This document shows, piece after piece, positions 35,911-44,345 of a DNA stretch of 64,000 nucleotides. The notes under the pieces were generated by a model. It saw only the letters and a program-made list of their open reading frames with translations. It was not told where the DNA came from and did no database searches. A program made the position numbers and the translations under genes. Origin of the DNA: Martinezella tropici (lineage in GTDB: Bacteria; Pseudomonadota; Alphaproteobacteria; Rhizobiales; Rhizobiaceae). The DNA is taken from the NCBI GenBank assembly GCA_000799755.1, contig JUHI01000002.1, positions 310,001-374,000 on the forward strand, written 5' to 3'. Every line of letters starts with the position of its first letter. The stretch's first letter is position 1.

Positions 35911-37464
35911 TTAGGCGCAGCCGAGCGCCCGGCGGACGCTGCTCTCTTCCGCGGTGTGGCTGCTGCCGTAGATGGAGCGCAATTCCATCTGCTGCGACAG
36001 CATTTGATAGAGCGCCGTCGTCACGGCGACGAGCGATGCGTCGTCCAGCGCGAAGACCTCATGGAGATCGTATTTCTCCATGAGCTGCAGGCCGGTACGG
36101 AAGCAATCATGCTGCGCCTGTACTGTCGCGAGCGTCTCGGGCGAGCGGTTGTCGCTGGCAAAGACCGGAATGGCGAAATCCTGAATGAGGCGCACATCCT
36201 CGACCATGCCATGCATGGCGTAGTTGCACATTTCCAGCATGGTGTTCTGGACGACGGTCTCTTCGGCCGGAACGAGCGTGTGGAACCGGCAGGTCTGCGG
36301 CGTCGCGGCCATCGCCTCGTAGGCGGGTGCGGTCGGCAGCTTGTGAAGAAAGAACACCGGAACGTTGTCGAGGCCGAGGGAGGCCGCGAAATTGGCGAGC
36401 GACCAGCCTGTGCCACAGAGATCGACGATGAGCGCATGATCCGAGATCAGATGCCTCGCGTAGCTAGCGTAGCTGGGCGACGGCTGCATCTTCGCAAGGC
36501 GGCTGGTGTAGAAGTAGGTTGCCTGGCATTCAAATCCCAGTCGCTGGGCCACCTGCTCGAACAGCGGCATCCAGGCATCGCAGTCGCGGCTGGAAAAGAG
36601 GATCGAACGCTTGTCGAGCTGGACGGCAAGTCTCGTCAGAGCGACGCTTCCGAGCAGCATGATCGGAAAATTCAAGCTCGCCTGAACCACCTGCACGGTC
36701 CGGCTGTGGGCATTCGCAGACCAAGTCGAAAGCCGGATTTCGCGGCAAAGCTCCGCCAGCTGCCGCTGGCCGATCTGCATCAGGACATCCTCGACCGGAT
36801 TGAGGCCGAAAATGCCCGTGTGCCGATTGGGAATATCGAAGCGGCCGGGCATTTCGACGTCGGAGTGTAGGTTGTCGCCGAGATGCTCCTCGATCGAGAG
36901 ATTTGCCTGTGCCTGCGGCCAGATCGCGCCGGATCGCTTGCCGTCGGAGGTCACGATCAGGCTCACCTTCTTGTCGAGGCCGGCCTTGTCGAGCAGCTTC
37001 CGGATGATTGCCGCGCCGAGATACATATCGGAGATCAGGACATCGCCGTGGCGCACGAGGGCCATGTTTTCGGCGATCGGTATGACCTGCTCCAGCTCGA
37101 TGTCGATCTCGAGCGCTTTCAGCGCGGCAGTCTCGATCGGGTCGAGCTGCAATGCCGCTTCCAGCTCGTCATATATCATGTCGAGATTGTAGGGATGCTT
37201 GGCGAGCTTCGCTTCGGCCTGTTTGCGGGCAGCAGTGAATGCCGGCAGGTCTGCGCGCTTGGCAATGATCTCGAAGACCTTTGATGGCTCGATGCAGCGC
37301 CGTGCGATCAGCGTGTCGAACACATCGAAGGTGCGGACGGACGGGAGTGAGCGCGCGTTCGTGGCCTCGGGCGATATCGGCAGAGCTGGGGCAGGTTTGG
37401 GCGCGCCCGTTGGCGCGCCAATCAGATACGAGGTGAACTGGTTGGAGTTCGGAGCTGTATTCAC
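35911..37464 (-). CDS. Two-domain HAD-superfamily protein (COG5610-like)
   Basis: The product has about 517 residues from a GTG at 37464 preceded by GGAGAACACGAC; an ATG at 37602 is an alternative. The HAD motifs are FDVFDTLI (nucleophile Asp47, but Phe at the +2 position), VLISDMYL, TSDGKRSG and HLGDNLHSD. The C-terminal half, about 270-517, includes SILFSSRDCDAWMPLFEQVA and ALIVDLCGTGWSLANFAASL and is of unknown function. Such proteins are found in exopolysaccharide or LPS clusters. The Phe at +2 makes classic phosphatase activity uncertain. Confidence 0.82.
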   Translation of the reverse strand: MNTAPNSNQFTSYLIGAPTGAPKPAPALPISPEATNARSLPSVRTFDVFDTLIARRCIEPSKVFEIIAKRADLPAFTAARKQAEAKLAKHPYNLDMIYDELEAALQLDPIETAALKALEIDIELEQVIPIAENMALVRHGDVLISDMYLGAAIIRKLLDKAGLDKKVSLIVTSDGKRSGAIWPQAQANLSIEEHLGDNLHSDVEMPGRFDIPNRHTGIFGLNPVEDVLMQIGQRQLAELCREIRLSTWSANAHSRTVQVVQASLNFPIMLLGSVALTRLAVQLDKRSILFSSRDCDAWMPLFEQVAQRLGFECQATYFYTSRLAKMQPSPSYASYARHLISDHALIVDLCGTGWSLANFAASLGLDNVPVFFLHKLPTAPAYEAMAATPQTCRFHTLVPAEETVVQNTMLEMCNYAMHGMVEDVRLIQDFAIPVFASDNRSPETLATVQAQHDCFRTGLQLMEKYDLHEVFALDDASLVAVTTALYQMLSQQMELRSIYGSSHTAEESSVRRALGCA

Positions 37465-37709
37465 GTCGTGTTCTCCAGCGCCGTGGCGCTCGTGCCCGAG
37501 ATCCAGAGGGATGGCTTCCGGTGGGGGTTCGGAAGATCCGTGCAGGCAGCAGACACAGTCCGATCTCGGATCGGATGCCGCTTCATCCAAGCGGATTTCC
37601 AATCCTTGTCCTGCAGCTGGAAGGCTAGGTTCGGCAGCTTGTGCCAGGCTTGAGCGGGTCAGGCCATCAGGGACATCGTGGCTCCATCTCTCAGGGGAGA
37701 TGGATCATC

Positions 37710-37964
37710 TCACACAAACTGAACACCCATGCTGTTGATCTTGCGCCAGCGCACCGTGCAAGCCAACAGCCTGTCGTCCGAAAATTGAAGATTGAATGTG
37801 TTGGGGGCCGCGAGAGGGTTTTCGATCTGGATCATGGCGCCGGTGTCGGAGAGATTCCGCACGAGGCAATCGAAGACCGAATGGCCGTCGTTGAAGATGA
37901 TTTTTGCGCCGAGAAGCGTTCGCTTTCGAAGGGCTGCTCGGCCTTCGGGTGAGAATGCCGTCAT
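37710..37964 (-). CDS. Stand-alone PilZ-domain protein
   Basis: The product has 84 residues from MTAFSPEGRAALRKR. The c-di-GMP signature is present: a basic N-terminal stretch RAALRKRTLLGAK (RxxxR), then VRNLSDTGAMIQIENP ([D/N]xSxxG), then the barrel strand CTVRWRKINSMGVQFV. Nothing else is attached, so it is a minimal c-di-GMP adaptor. It stands alone, with 245 bases before the HAD-family gene. Confidence 0.85.
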   Translation of the reverse strand: MTAFSPEGRAALRKRTLLGAKIIFNDGHSVFDCLVRNLSDTGAMIQIENPLAAPNTFNLQFSDDRLLACTVRWRKINSMGVQFV

Positions 37965-38237
37965 TGCGCTGGCTCCATGCTCTGCATTTTTTACTAATAT
38001 GCCATGTTCTAATATCGAAGATGTTAATGGGATGCTGCGAATTGAGCGCATTTCGCTGATTGGTGGTCACGGAGAAGCTACGGACATCCAGATCAAGCCG
38101 GACGGTCGAGGCACCAGGCGAACAAGTTGACGTCATTTGCGTTGTATTTTCAAACAGCCGATGGAAATCCGTGCAACATGTCTTGCAACACGAAACACGC
38201 TCTGGCACCGTGCCGCGATAGGGGATCGGGGTTTTCA

Positions 38238-38564
38238 ATGAGACTGTTTTTGGCGGCGGCCACCATGCTGGTGATTGCCAGTTCCGCAGTGGCTGCGGAC
38301 GATGCGGCGAGCAATGCGTTTCGGGTCTGCAAAATGATCGACAATACCGGCTTGTTTACTGCGCCGTGTCAGGTTTCCAGTCGGAGATACGCGGTCATGG
38401 CAACGATCGATCTGCCGAGCGCCGATGCCAGAAAGGCCTGCGCACAGATCGTCGGCGTTGTTTCGTCAAAGGGCTTCCATTTCCCGGGCGGAGAATGGAC
38501 GGTGCAGATCAAGTCGCCGACCAGCGGCGACAAATCTATCGCATTCTGCCGTTTGCCGAAATAG
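38238..38564 (+). CDS. Secreted hypothetical protein
   Basis: The product has 108 residues from MRLFLAAATMLVIASSAVAAD, a clear signal peptide; the upstream open frame is not convincing. The mature part has four cysteines (FRVCKMID, APCQVSS, KACAQIVG, AFCRLPK), which suggests two disulfides in the periplasm. No family recognised. Its stop is followed at once by a RIME-like repeat. Confidence 0.72.
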   Translation: MRLFLAAATMLVIASSAVAADDAASNAFRVCKMIDNTGLFTAPCQVSSRRYAVMATIDLPSADARKACAQIVGVVSSKGFHFPGGEWTVQIKSPTSGDKSIAFCRLPK

Positions 38565-38612
38565 AGCAAATCCAGGAAAAGTGCGCAGCGGCTTTCCGTC
38601 CGGACTTGCGTA
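38564..38612 (-). repeat. RIME-like palindromic repeat, copy C (inverted)
   Basis: AGAGCAAATCCAGGAAAAGT, then GCGCAGCGGCTTTCCGTCCGGACTTGCG. It is the reverse complement of copies A and B with a few changes. It lies between two convergent small genes. Confidence 0.7.
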
Positions 38613-38671
38613 AAGCCAAACGGCTGGAGCGTTTTCGCGATTCGAGCAAAGGCGAAAATGCTTTGACGTCG

Positions 38672-38923
38672 TCAGGCCGAGGCGTTCAGTTCCTCGTCGG
38701 CATAGGCAAGCTGCAGTTCCATCTGCACTGCATGCATGAAGAGGCCGGCCTGCCGCGAGATTTCGCCATCTTCCATTCCCTGTTCGCGCAAGGCGGCGGC
38801 AAAGCTTGCCATCTGCGCGCGCCAGAAGCGGTTTGCCGCCTCGCCATGAAGCTGCTGCAGGGCCGTGGCACACCGCCGGACATCACTGGTACGCCTGTCG
38901 GCCGGGAATGGTAGAAGCGACAT
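38672..38923 (-). CDS. DUF6074-family small protein
   Basis: The product has 83 residues from MSLLPFPADRRTSDVRRCA; the frame is open further upstream. The conserved block is helical: VRRCATALQQLHGEAANRFW, then FAAALREQGMEDGEISRQAG and ELQLAYADEELNA. I recall this as a rhizobial small-protein family (DUF6074) without a function. Alanine- and glutamine-rich helices suggest a small oligomeric or adaptor protein. Confidence 0.75.
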   Translation of the reverse strand: MSLLPFPADRRTSDVRRCATALQQLHGEAANRFWRAQMASFAAALREQGMEDGEISRQAGLFMHAVQMELQLAYADEELNASA

Positions 38924-39044
38924 ATTCTCTCCGTCATTGGCAGGGCGAATCGCCTGCCTCTGTTGGCAAGATCGCTGCCAGTCGTTCATAAAAAGTGAAT
39001 AATGTCAGAGAGATCCCGCAGGCTGCGGGAGAGGTGGGAGGATT

Positions 39045-39299
39045 TCACTGCATGACGGATATGCCCGCTTCCCGCGCGGCCCTGATCAGGGCCTCTCTCA
39101 CGGTTTCGGGCGGGACGGCGCCGAGCATCGCTTCCAGGCAGATCCGCACTGCCGCGACATAGTCTTCGCCATTTCCTACCGGCCAATGCTCCAGCAGCAG
39201 TTCTGCAGCCTGATGCACCGAATTGACGCGGCGCGTTCCACCACTCTCCCCCATGACGAGCGTGATGGCTGGAAATGGCCGTAATGTGTTTCGTTTCAA
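39045..39299 (-). CDS. DUF982 family protein (copy 1)
   Basis: The product has 84 residues. The DUF982 pattern is clear: ITLVMGESGGTRRVNSVHQA, ELLLEHWPVGNGEDYVAAVR, ICLEAMLGAVPPETVREAL and FxAAREAGI-like ending (IRAAREAGISV). The family is widespread and highly expanded in rhizobia and its function is unknown. Two more members lie within 1.3 kb. Confidence 0.85.
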   Translation of the reverse strand: MKRNTLRPFPAITLVMGESGGTRRVNSVHQAAELLLEHWPVGNGEDYVAAVRICLEAMLGAVPPETVREALIRAAREAGISVMQ

Positions 39300-39670
39300 A
39301 ACGTATTACCTCCGAAACATTCATGCTTCGGTAAACACAGCAAAAAGCGTTCCGGATCGAACGCTCTCCGACCGATGTCATCGAGGCTGGTTTCGCTCCT
39401 GCCGCCCGGCGAGCAAATGCAGGCGATCAATTCCCGCAACGGTTGCTCCCGGCCGGATTATTGCACACTTCTCGCAAAACGGGATGCGTCTTAAAGAGCC
39501 TTGCCGAGACGCAGTTGTGATGGCTTCGAAGCCCTATGTCGGTGGAGTTTTCGTCATAAGGACGGCGCTCCTGATCCCCCGGAGGGGTGCCCGCAATGAA
39601 GGGGCTCGGGGAATAAGAATGCTCTACATATCCTGAGGGTCGACAGCGGCTTCGACATCGCAGGAGCGAT
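39300..39670. other. Gap between DUF982 copies 1 and 2, no gene
   Basis: Open frames cross this stretch on both strands, but none has likeness to a protein family or a good ribosome site. It should hold the promoter for DUF982 copy 1. Nothing else is visible. Confidence 0.4.
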
Positions 39671-39928
39671 CTAGTCCAGTACGCTGGCTTCGATGCAGGC
39701 CTCGATGAACAACGCTCTGGCTTTCTCGTGGAGCAGGGGATCGGTGTCGGCTTCAAGGCAGAGACTTCGAGCCGAGTTATATTTTTCGCCTCTCACGGCC
39801 GGCCAGCGAAACAGTAGATGGTTATGGGCTTCCTTCGGACCTCGGATTGCTTCTGGCATGCCATAACCGATACGCAGATATACGGGCTCAAGCCAGCGGC
39901 CTTCGCCGGCATTAAAGATCATGTTCAT
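39671..39928 (-). CDS. DUF982 family protein (copy 2)
   Basis: The product has 85 residues from MNMIFNAGEGRWLEPVYLRI; the open frame starts at 39985. The DUF982 core is recognisable: VYLRIGYGMPEAIRGPKEAH, LLFRWPAVRGEKYNSARSLC, LEADTDPLLHEKARALFIEA and EASVLD. It is more diverged than copy 1. Function unknown. Confidence 0.75.
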   Translation of the reverse strand: MNMIFNAGEGRWLEPVYLRIGYGMPEAIRGPKEAHNHLLFRWPAVRGEKYNSARSLCLEADTDPLLHEKARALFIEACIEASVLD

Positions 39929-40056
39929 TTCGATGATGCTCCGACATTGCGACTGAAACTCCTGTCGCGGGAAAAAGTTTCGCAATTTCCGGAAAATCGG
40001 CTGGTGCGATCCTTGTGGCGTGATGTCGCCTCAAGGAGGGCGCGTCGCGCGCCGGC

Positions 40057-40173
40057 CTATATGGAGAGCAGCAGGAGAAGCAGCATGAGGATCGTCAATC
40101 CGATAAAAACGGTGCGCAACACGCCGCGAAACAAGACCGCAAGGAGGATGACTGCCAATAGAGCGACGATCAT
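40057..40173 (-). CDS. Possible 38-residue hydrophobic membrane peptide
   Basis: An ATG at 40173 opens a 38-codon frame ending at TAG 40057. The peptide starts MIVALLAVILLAVLF, has a central RGVLRTVF turn and ends ILMLLLLLLSI, so it is nearly all hydrophobic with two arginines in the middle. It could span the membrane once or as a hairpin. No strong Shine-Dalgarno precedes it, and it could be chance in a gap without other genes. Confidence 0.35.
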   Translation of the reverse strand: MIVALLAVILLAVLFRGVLRTVFIGLTILMLLLLLLSI

Positions 40174-40268
40174 GGAGTAGTACTGCCGCTGATCCGATGA
40201 CCAGGCTATCCCGCAATGAGACAGGCGGATGTTTCAGTTGAGAAGAAAGCTGGAAGAAGGCCTATGGT

Positions 40269-40529
40269 CTACTGAACCACCGGCATCTCGAGAGGGACGC
40301 CAGCCTCGGACGCCGCGGCAACGAAGCTGTTGCGAGCTTCCAGCGGCTGCCCCTGTCCTCTTTCGACATCGGCACAGACCTGTAGGGCCATCATGAACGC
40401 CCTGCCTTCAGCCACGGGCCACGCGTTCAGCAGCATGTCCAGCGCTTCCTTGGTGTTAGCGACCGTATAGACTTTTCCGGTACGCTTGCAGATGACCATG
40501 ATGGGATAATTCCAGTCTTTATTATTCAT
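40269..40529 (-). CDS. DUF982 family protein (copy 3)
   Basis: The product has 86 residues. DUF982 features: PIMVICKRTGKVYTVANTKE, LDMLLNAWPVAEGRAFMMAL, VCADVERGQGQPLEARNSFV and AAASEAGVPLEM. Its sequence is distinct from the other two copies, so they are not recent duplicates. Function unknown. Confidence 0.83.
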   Translation of the reverse strand: MNNKDWNYPIMVICKRTGKVYTVANTKEALDMLLNAWPVAEGRAFMMALQVCADVERGQGQPLEARNSFVAAASEAGVPLEMPVVQ

Positions 40530-40789
40530 GGCAGAAGGCTCCGATCCGAGGACGCCGAAATTAACGCTACGGTGTGCGAAATCTCAAGTTAATTTCAAGA
40601 CGATATCTGGAGCAGTCCGCAACTGTTTCAATCGTCTGGGAAATCAATTCGCGTGCCGGCGCGATCAACTTTCGAGTCATGACTTTCGATAGTGTGTTTT
40701 TCACGGAGAATCATTGCGCGAAGATTACTTGCGCGGGGTGATGAGATCATAAAAGACTTGTCGTGCCGCTTGGTTGACGGGAGAGGACG

Positions 40790-41485
40790 ATGGGAAGCTT
40801 TGCTGAGATCAGAGAGCGCGCCGAAAAGCGCAAAGGCGGGGCCGACGGGCTGCGGGCACTCATGCCCAAGGTGCCGAACCATGATGCATTGCGCGCTCTG
40901 TCGGATGATCGGGTCTTGTCGGAGATGACGCGCTATATCTTCTATGCTGGTTTCGTGCGCAACGTCATCGATTCCAAATGGGCGGGCTTCGAGGCTGCCT
41001 TCTCTGGCTTCGATCCTGCCTTCCTCAATCTCGCGCCGGACGATTACTGGCATGATCTGACCTCCGACGCGCGCGTGATCCGCAATGGCGCCAAGATCAT
41101 GTCGGTCAGGGCCAATGCGCAGTTCGTCCGCCGCCTTGCCGACGAGCATGGCAGTGCCGGCCGCTTCTTTGCCGATTGGCCGCTGGAGGACCAGATCGGC
41201 CTGCTCGCCGTCCTGGACAAGCAGGCCAACCGGCTCGGCGGCATGACGGGTCAGTATCTGCTGCGGGCGATCGGCCGCGACAGCTTCGTCATGAGCCATG
41301 ACGTTCTCGTCTGCCTGAGGCTTTCCGGCGTGCCGATTTCGGAGAGCAAACCGACCAAGAAGGACTTGCGGCTTATTCAGGATCAGTTCAATGCCTGGCA
41401 TGTCGAGACGGGTCTGCCGCTCACCCATCTCTCGCGCATCTGCGCCTTCTCCGTCGGAATGCCGGGAGAAGAAGAGGAGGCCTGA
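40790..41485 (+). CDS. DNA-3-methyladenine glycosylase I family protein
   Basis: The product has 231 residues. The Tag-family core is seen: LSEMTRYIFYAGFVRNVIDS, KWAGFEAAFSGFDPAFLN, VIRNGAKIMSVRANAQFV and DSFVMSHDVLVCLRLSGVPI. It lacks the N-terminal Cys and the zinc-site His/Cys set of E. coli Tag, so it is a divergent member. The expected role is removal of 3-methyladenine from DNA. It stands alone before a 2-hydroxyacid dehydrogenase. Confidence 0.8.
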   Translation: MGSFAEIRERAEKRKGGADGLRALMPKVPNHDALRALSDDRVLSEMTRYIFYAGFVRNVIDSKWAGFEAAFSGFDPAFLNLAPDDYWHDLTSDARVIRNGAKIMSVRANAQFVRRLADEHGSAGRFFADWPLEDQIGLLAVLDKQANRLGGMTGQYLLRAIGRDSFVMSHDVLVCLRLSGVPISESKPTKKDLRLIQDQFNAWHVETGLPLTHLSRICAFSVGMPGEEEEA

Positions 41486-41540
41486 TTGATCTGCTTGCTC
41501 GAATGATGTTGGATCGTGTCCCGACACAGGGAGAGACAGA

Positions 41541-42572
41541 ATGACGACCGACAGCAGGCCCTTGGCGATCAGCGCGCCCGAGCCGCGCTCGCTCCATCTT
41601 ATTTTTACTAAGGAGGCGCTGTCACTCCTGCACTCGAAATACCGTATCGTCGAGGCGGACCCGGAGAATATCGCCGGGCTGGGCGACGCGGTGCTTGGCG
41701 AGGCGCGCTACATCATCGGTCAGCCGCCGCTAACGAAGGAAACGCTCGACCGGATGCCGCAATTGCGCTGCATCCTGAATGTCGAGAGCAACCTCATCAA
41801 CAATATGCCCTATGAGGTCCTTTTCGAGCGCGGCATCCATGTGGTGACGACCGGCCTCGTATTTGCCGAGCCGGTCGCCGAGATCGGCCTTGGATTTGCT
41901 CTCAGTCTGGCGCGCGGGATTGCCGATGCCGATCGGGATTTCCGCGAGGGCAGGGAGCTTTGGGGCGGCGACGGCAATGCGAGCGCCCGGCTGATTTCCG
42001 GCAGCGATATCGGCATCATAGGCTTCGGCGATCTCGGCAAGGCGCTGAATCGGGTGCTCTCCGGCTTCAGGGCCAATATCAAGGTATTCGATCCCTGGAT
42101 GCCGCCGTCGATCCTCCGGGAACATGGCGTTCAACCCGCCGGATTGGACGAGGTGCTGTCGGGCAGTGATTTCATCTTCGTGGTTGCGTCCGTCACGAGC
42201 GAGAACAAGGGCTTTCTCGGCGCCGAGGCCTTTGCGAAAATGCGCAACGGGGCCGCCTTCATTCTGCTCAGCCGTGCCGATGTCGTCGATTTCGATGCGC
42301 TGATGGCCGCAGTCGCTTCCGGGCATATCGTGGCGGCAAGCGACGTCTATCCCGAGGAGCCGCTCGGCCTCGATCATCCCGTGCGCAAGCTGAAGGGCTT
42401 CCTGCGCTCGGCCCATCGTGCCGGCGCGCTCGACAGCGCCTTCAAGAAAATGGGCGAGATGGTGCTGGAGGACATGGATCTGATGGATCGCGGTCTGCCG
42501 CCGATGCGCAGCAAGCGCGCCGAGCGGGAAACGGTGTCGCGCATGCGCTCGAAGCCCGTGACGCGGAACTGA
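41541..42572 (+). CDS. D-isomer-specific 2-hydroxyacid dehydrogenase family protein
   Basis: The product has 343 residues. The NAD-binding motif is DIGIIGFGDLGKALNRVLSG. Catalytic residues are Arg in LLSRADVVDFDAL, Glu in DVYPEEPLGLDHP and His in LRSAHRAGALDSAF. The family includes phosphoglycerate, lactate and hydroxypyruvate dehydrogenases; this member is divergent (an unusually long C-terminal tail after SAHRAG). The substrate is unknown. Confidence 0.88.
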   Translation: MTTDSRPLAISAPEPRSLHLIFTKEALSLLHSKYRIVEADPENIAGLGDAVLGEARYIIGQPPLTKETLDRMPQLRCILNVESNLINNMPYEVLFERGIHVVTTGLVFAEPVAEIGLGFALSLARGIADADRDFREGRELWGGDGNASARLISGSDIGIIGFGDLGKALNRVLSGFRANIKVFDPWMPPSILREHGVQPAGLDEVLSGSDFIFVVASVTSENKGFLGAEAFAKMRNGAAFILLSRADVVDFDALMAAVASGHIVAASDVYPEEPLGLDHPVRKLKGFLRSAHRAGALDSAFKKMGEMVLEDMDLMDRGLPPMRSKRAERETVSRMRSKPVTRN

Positions 42573-42660
42573 CCGAGCTGTCGGCTCGTAGCCTGCCTGC
42601 GAGTGCATTTTCGGTTCGACTCATTTATGTCTCGGCCATGAGGAAATGGTGAGGACATCG

Positions 42661-43659
42661 ATGGCAAACCGGGAAATCGACATAGCGTCCGTGGCAAGCA
42701 AGGGCCGCGTGACGGCACTGATCGGCATTATTGCTGTCATAGCCGTGCTGATGCTCGTCTTCAGCTCGTGGTACACGATCGATCAAGGCGAGCGCGGTGT
42801 CATCCTGCGCACTGGCGCGATGGTCGGAACCGCTGAACCGGGCCTGCATTTCAAGCTGCCTTGGGTCGAGACCGTCATCAAAATCCCCGTCACTCAGCAG
42901 GTTACCTATTGGACTTGCCAGAACGGCACGAGCTGCCAGGCCAACGAGCATCAGCAGATGGCGGCCTATTCGCAGGACCAGCAGCCCGCCGACATGCGTG
43001 TGACCATCTCCTGGCATGTGCCGGCGGATGCCGTCGAGCACGTCTATTCGGAGTTCGGTTCGCTCAGCAATCTGGAATCGCGGCTCATTGCGCGCCGGGC
43101 GCCGCAGGATGTGAAGACGGTGTTCGGCAAGTTCACCGCCGCATCCGTCATCCAGAACCGGGCGCAATTCAACACGGATGTCCAGGCGGCGATCGAGGCG
43201 GGCATTCAAGGTCCGGTGCAGATCGACAGCGTTCAGGTCGAAAACATCGACTTCTCCGACGCTTACGAGAACAGCATAGAGCAGCGCATGCTGGCCGAGG
43301 TCGAGGTGCAGAAACTGCGGCAGAATGCGGAGCGCGAGAAGGTGCAGGCGCAGATCACCGTGACGCAGGCCCAGGCCGCCGCCGATGCTCGCCGTGCCGA
43401 TGCGCAGGCCCAGGCCGATGCCGTGAAGCTGCAGGCACAGGCGGATGCCGAAGCGATCCAGCTCCGTGGTGATGCAGAGGCAAAGGCCATCAAGGCCCGG
43501 GGCGATGCATTGCGCGACAATCCGAACCTGATCTTCCTGACACAGGCGGAAAAGTGGAACGGGCAATTGCCGACCACCATGCTGCCGAATGCTTCGGTGC
43601 CGATGCTCAATCTCGATCCGCGCCAGAGCCCCGCCGCGCCGGCGGCGGAGCATGAATAG
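42661..43659 (+). CDS. SPFH/band 7 (prohibitin-like) membrane protein
   Basis: The product has 332 residues from the ATG at 42661, preceded by GGTGAGGAC; an ATG at 42646 is also in frame. One N-terminal transmembrane helix (about 18-40, LIGIIAVIAVLMLVFSSWY) leads into a band 7 domain, TIDQGERGVILRTGAMVG, FKLPWVETVIKIPV. A long Ala/Gln/Glu coiled coil follows (about 220-290). Prohibitin-like proteins form rings on membranes and often control FtsH; that link is inference. Confidence 0.88.
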   Translation: MANREIDIASVASKGRVTALIGIIAVIAVLMLVFSSWYTIDQGERGVILRTGAMVGTAEPGLHFKLPWVETVIKIPVTQQVTYWTCQNGTSCQANEHQQMAAYSQDQQPADMRVTISWHVPADAVEHVYSEFGSLSNLESRLIARRAPQDVKTVFGKFTAASVIQNRAQFNTDVQAAIEAGIQGPVQIDSVQVENIDFSDAYENSIEQRMLAEVEVQKLRQNAEREKVQAQITVTQAQAAADARRADAQAQADAVKLQAQADAEAIQLRGDAEAKAIKARGDALRDNPNLIFLTQAEKWNGQLPTTMLPNASVPMLNLDPRQSPAAPAAEHE

Positions 43660-43688
43660 CGGCGATCATGCGCAGGGCTTGAGGCGAA

Positions 43689-44345
43689 CTAGCGGCGGTC
43701 CAGCCGGTTGGCGAGGCGATCGCCCAGCCATTGCATCCCCCAGACCAGAACGATCAGGATGATGACGACGGCAATCATCACATTCGTCTCGTAGCGCTGA
43801 TAGCCATAGCGGATGGCGAGGTCGCCGAGACCGCCGCCGCCGATGGTGCCGGCCATGGCGGACGCGCCGATCAGCGTCACCATGGTCACGGTGAAGCCGG
43901 CGACGATGCCGGGCATGGCTTCCGGTATCAGCACTTCGCGGACGATGGTCCAGCGATTGCCGCCCATGGCGCGCACGGCGTCGATCAGGCCGCGATCGAC
44001 ATCGCGCAGCGACACTTCGGCGACGCGGGCATAGTAGGGAATGGCGGCGATGGTCAGCGGCACGATCGCGGCCGTCGTGCCGAGCGCCGTGCCGACGATC
44101 AGGCGCGTCACCGGAATGAGCGCAATGAGCAGGATGATGAAAGGCACGGCGCGGAAGCCGTCGACCAGGATGCCCAGAATGCGGTTGATCGCACCCTGCT
44201 CGGCAATGCCGCCGCGGCTGGTGACGACGAGGGCGAGGCCAAGCGGCAGGCCGATGATCAGCGAAAGAAAGCCCGATGCGCCCGTCATCCAGATGGTTTG
44301 CCAGAAGGAGCGCCAGAGCAGGCCGAGGATTACGTCAGTTGTCAT
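43689..44345 (-). CDS. metI: Methionine ABC transporter permease MetI
   Basis: The product has 218 residues with about five to six membrane helices. The BPD permease EAA loop is EVSLRDVDRGLIDAVRAMGG with NRWTIVREVLIPEAMPGIVA. The MetI-type opening ILGLLWRSFWQTIWMTGASG is present. It overlaps metN by 11 bases, so the two are coupled. It imports methionine or a methionine analogue with MetN and MetQ. Confidence 0.93.
   Translation of the reverse strand: MTTDVILGLLWRSFWQTIWMTGASGFLSLIIGLPLGLALVVTSRGGIAEQGAINRILGILVDGFRAVPFIILLIALIPVTRLIVGTALGTTAAIVPLTIAAIPYYARVAEVSLRDVDRGLIDAVRAMGGNRWTIVREVLIPEAMPGIVAGFTVTMVTLIGASAMAGTIGGGGLGDLAIRYGYQRYETNVMIAVVIILIVLVWGMQWLGDRLANRLDRR

Noticed and set aside
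39223-39636. 137-codon plus-strand frame overlapping DUF982 copy 1
   Set aside because: No ribosome site or family likeness, Arg/Ser-rich composition, and it runs opposite a recognisable DUF982 gene.
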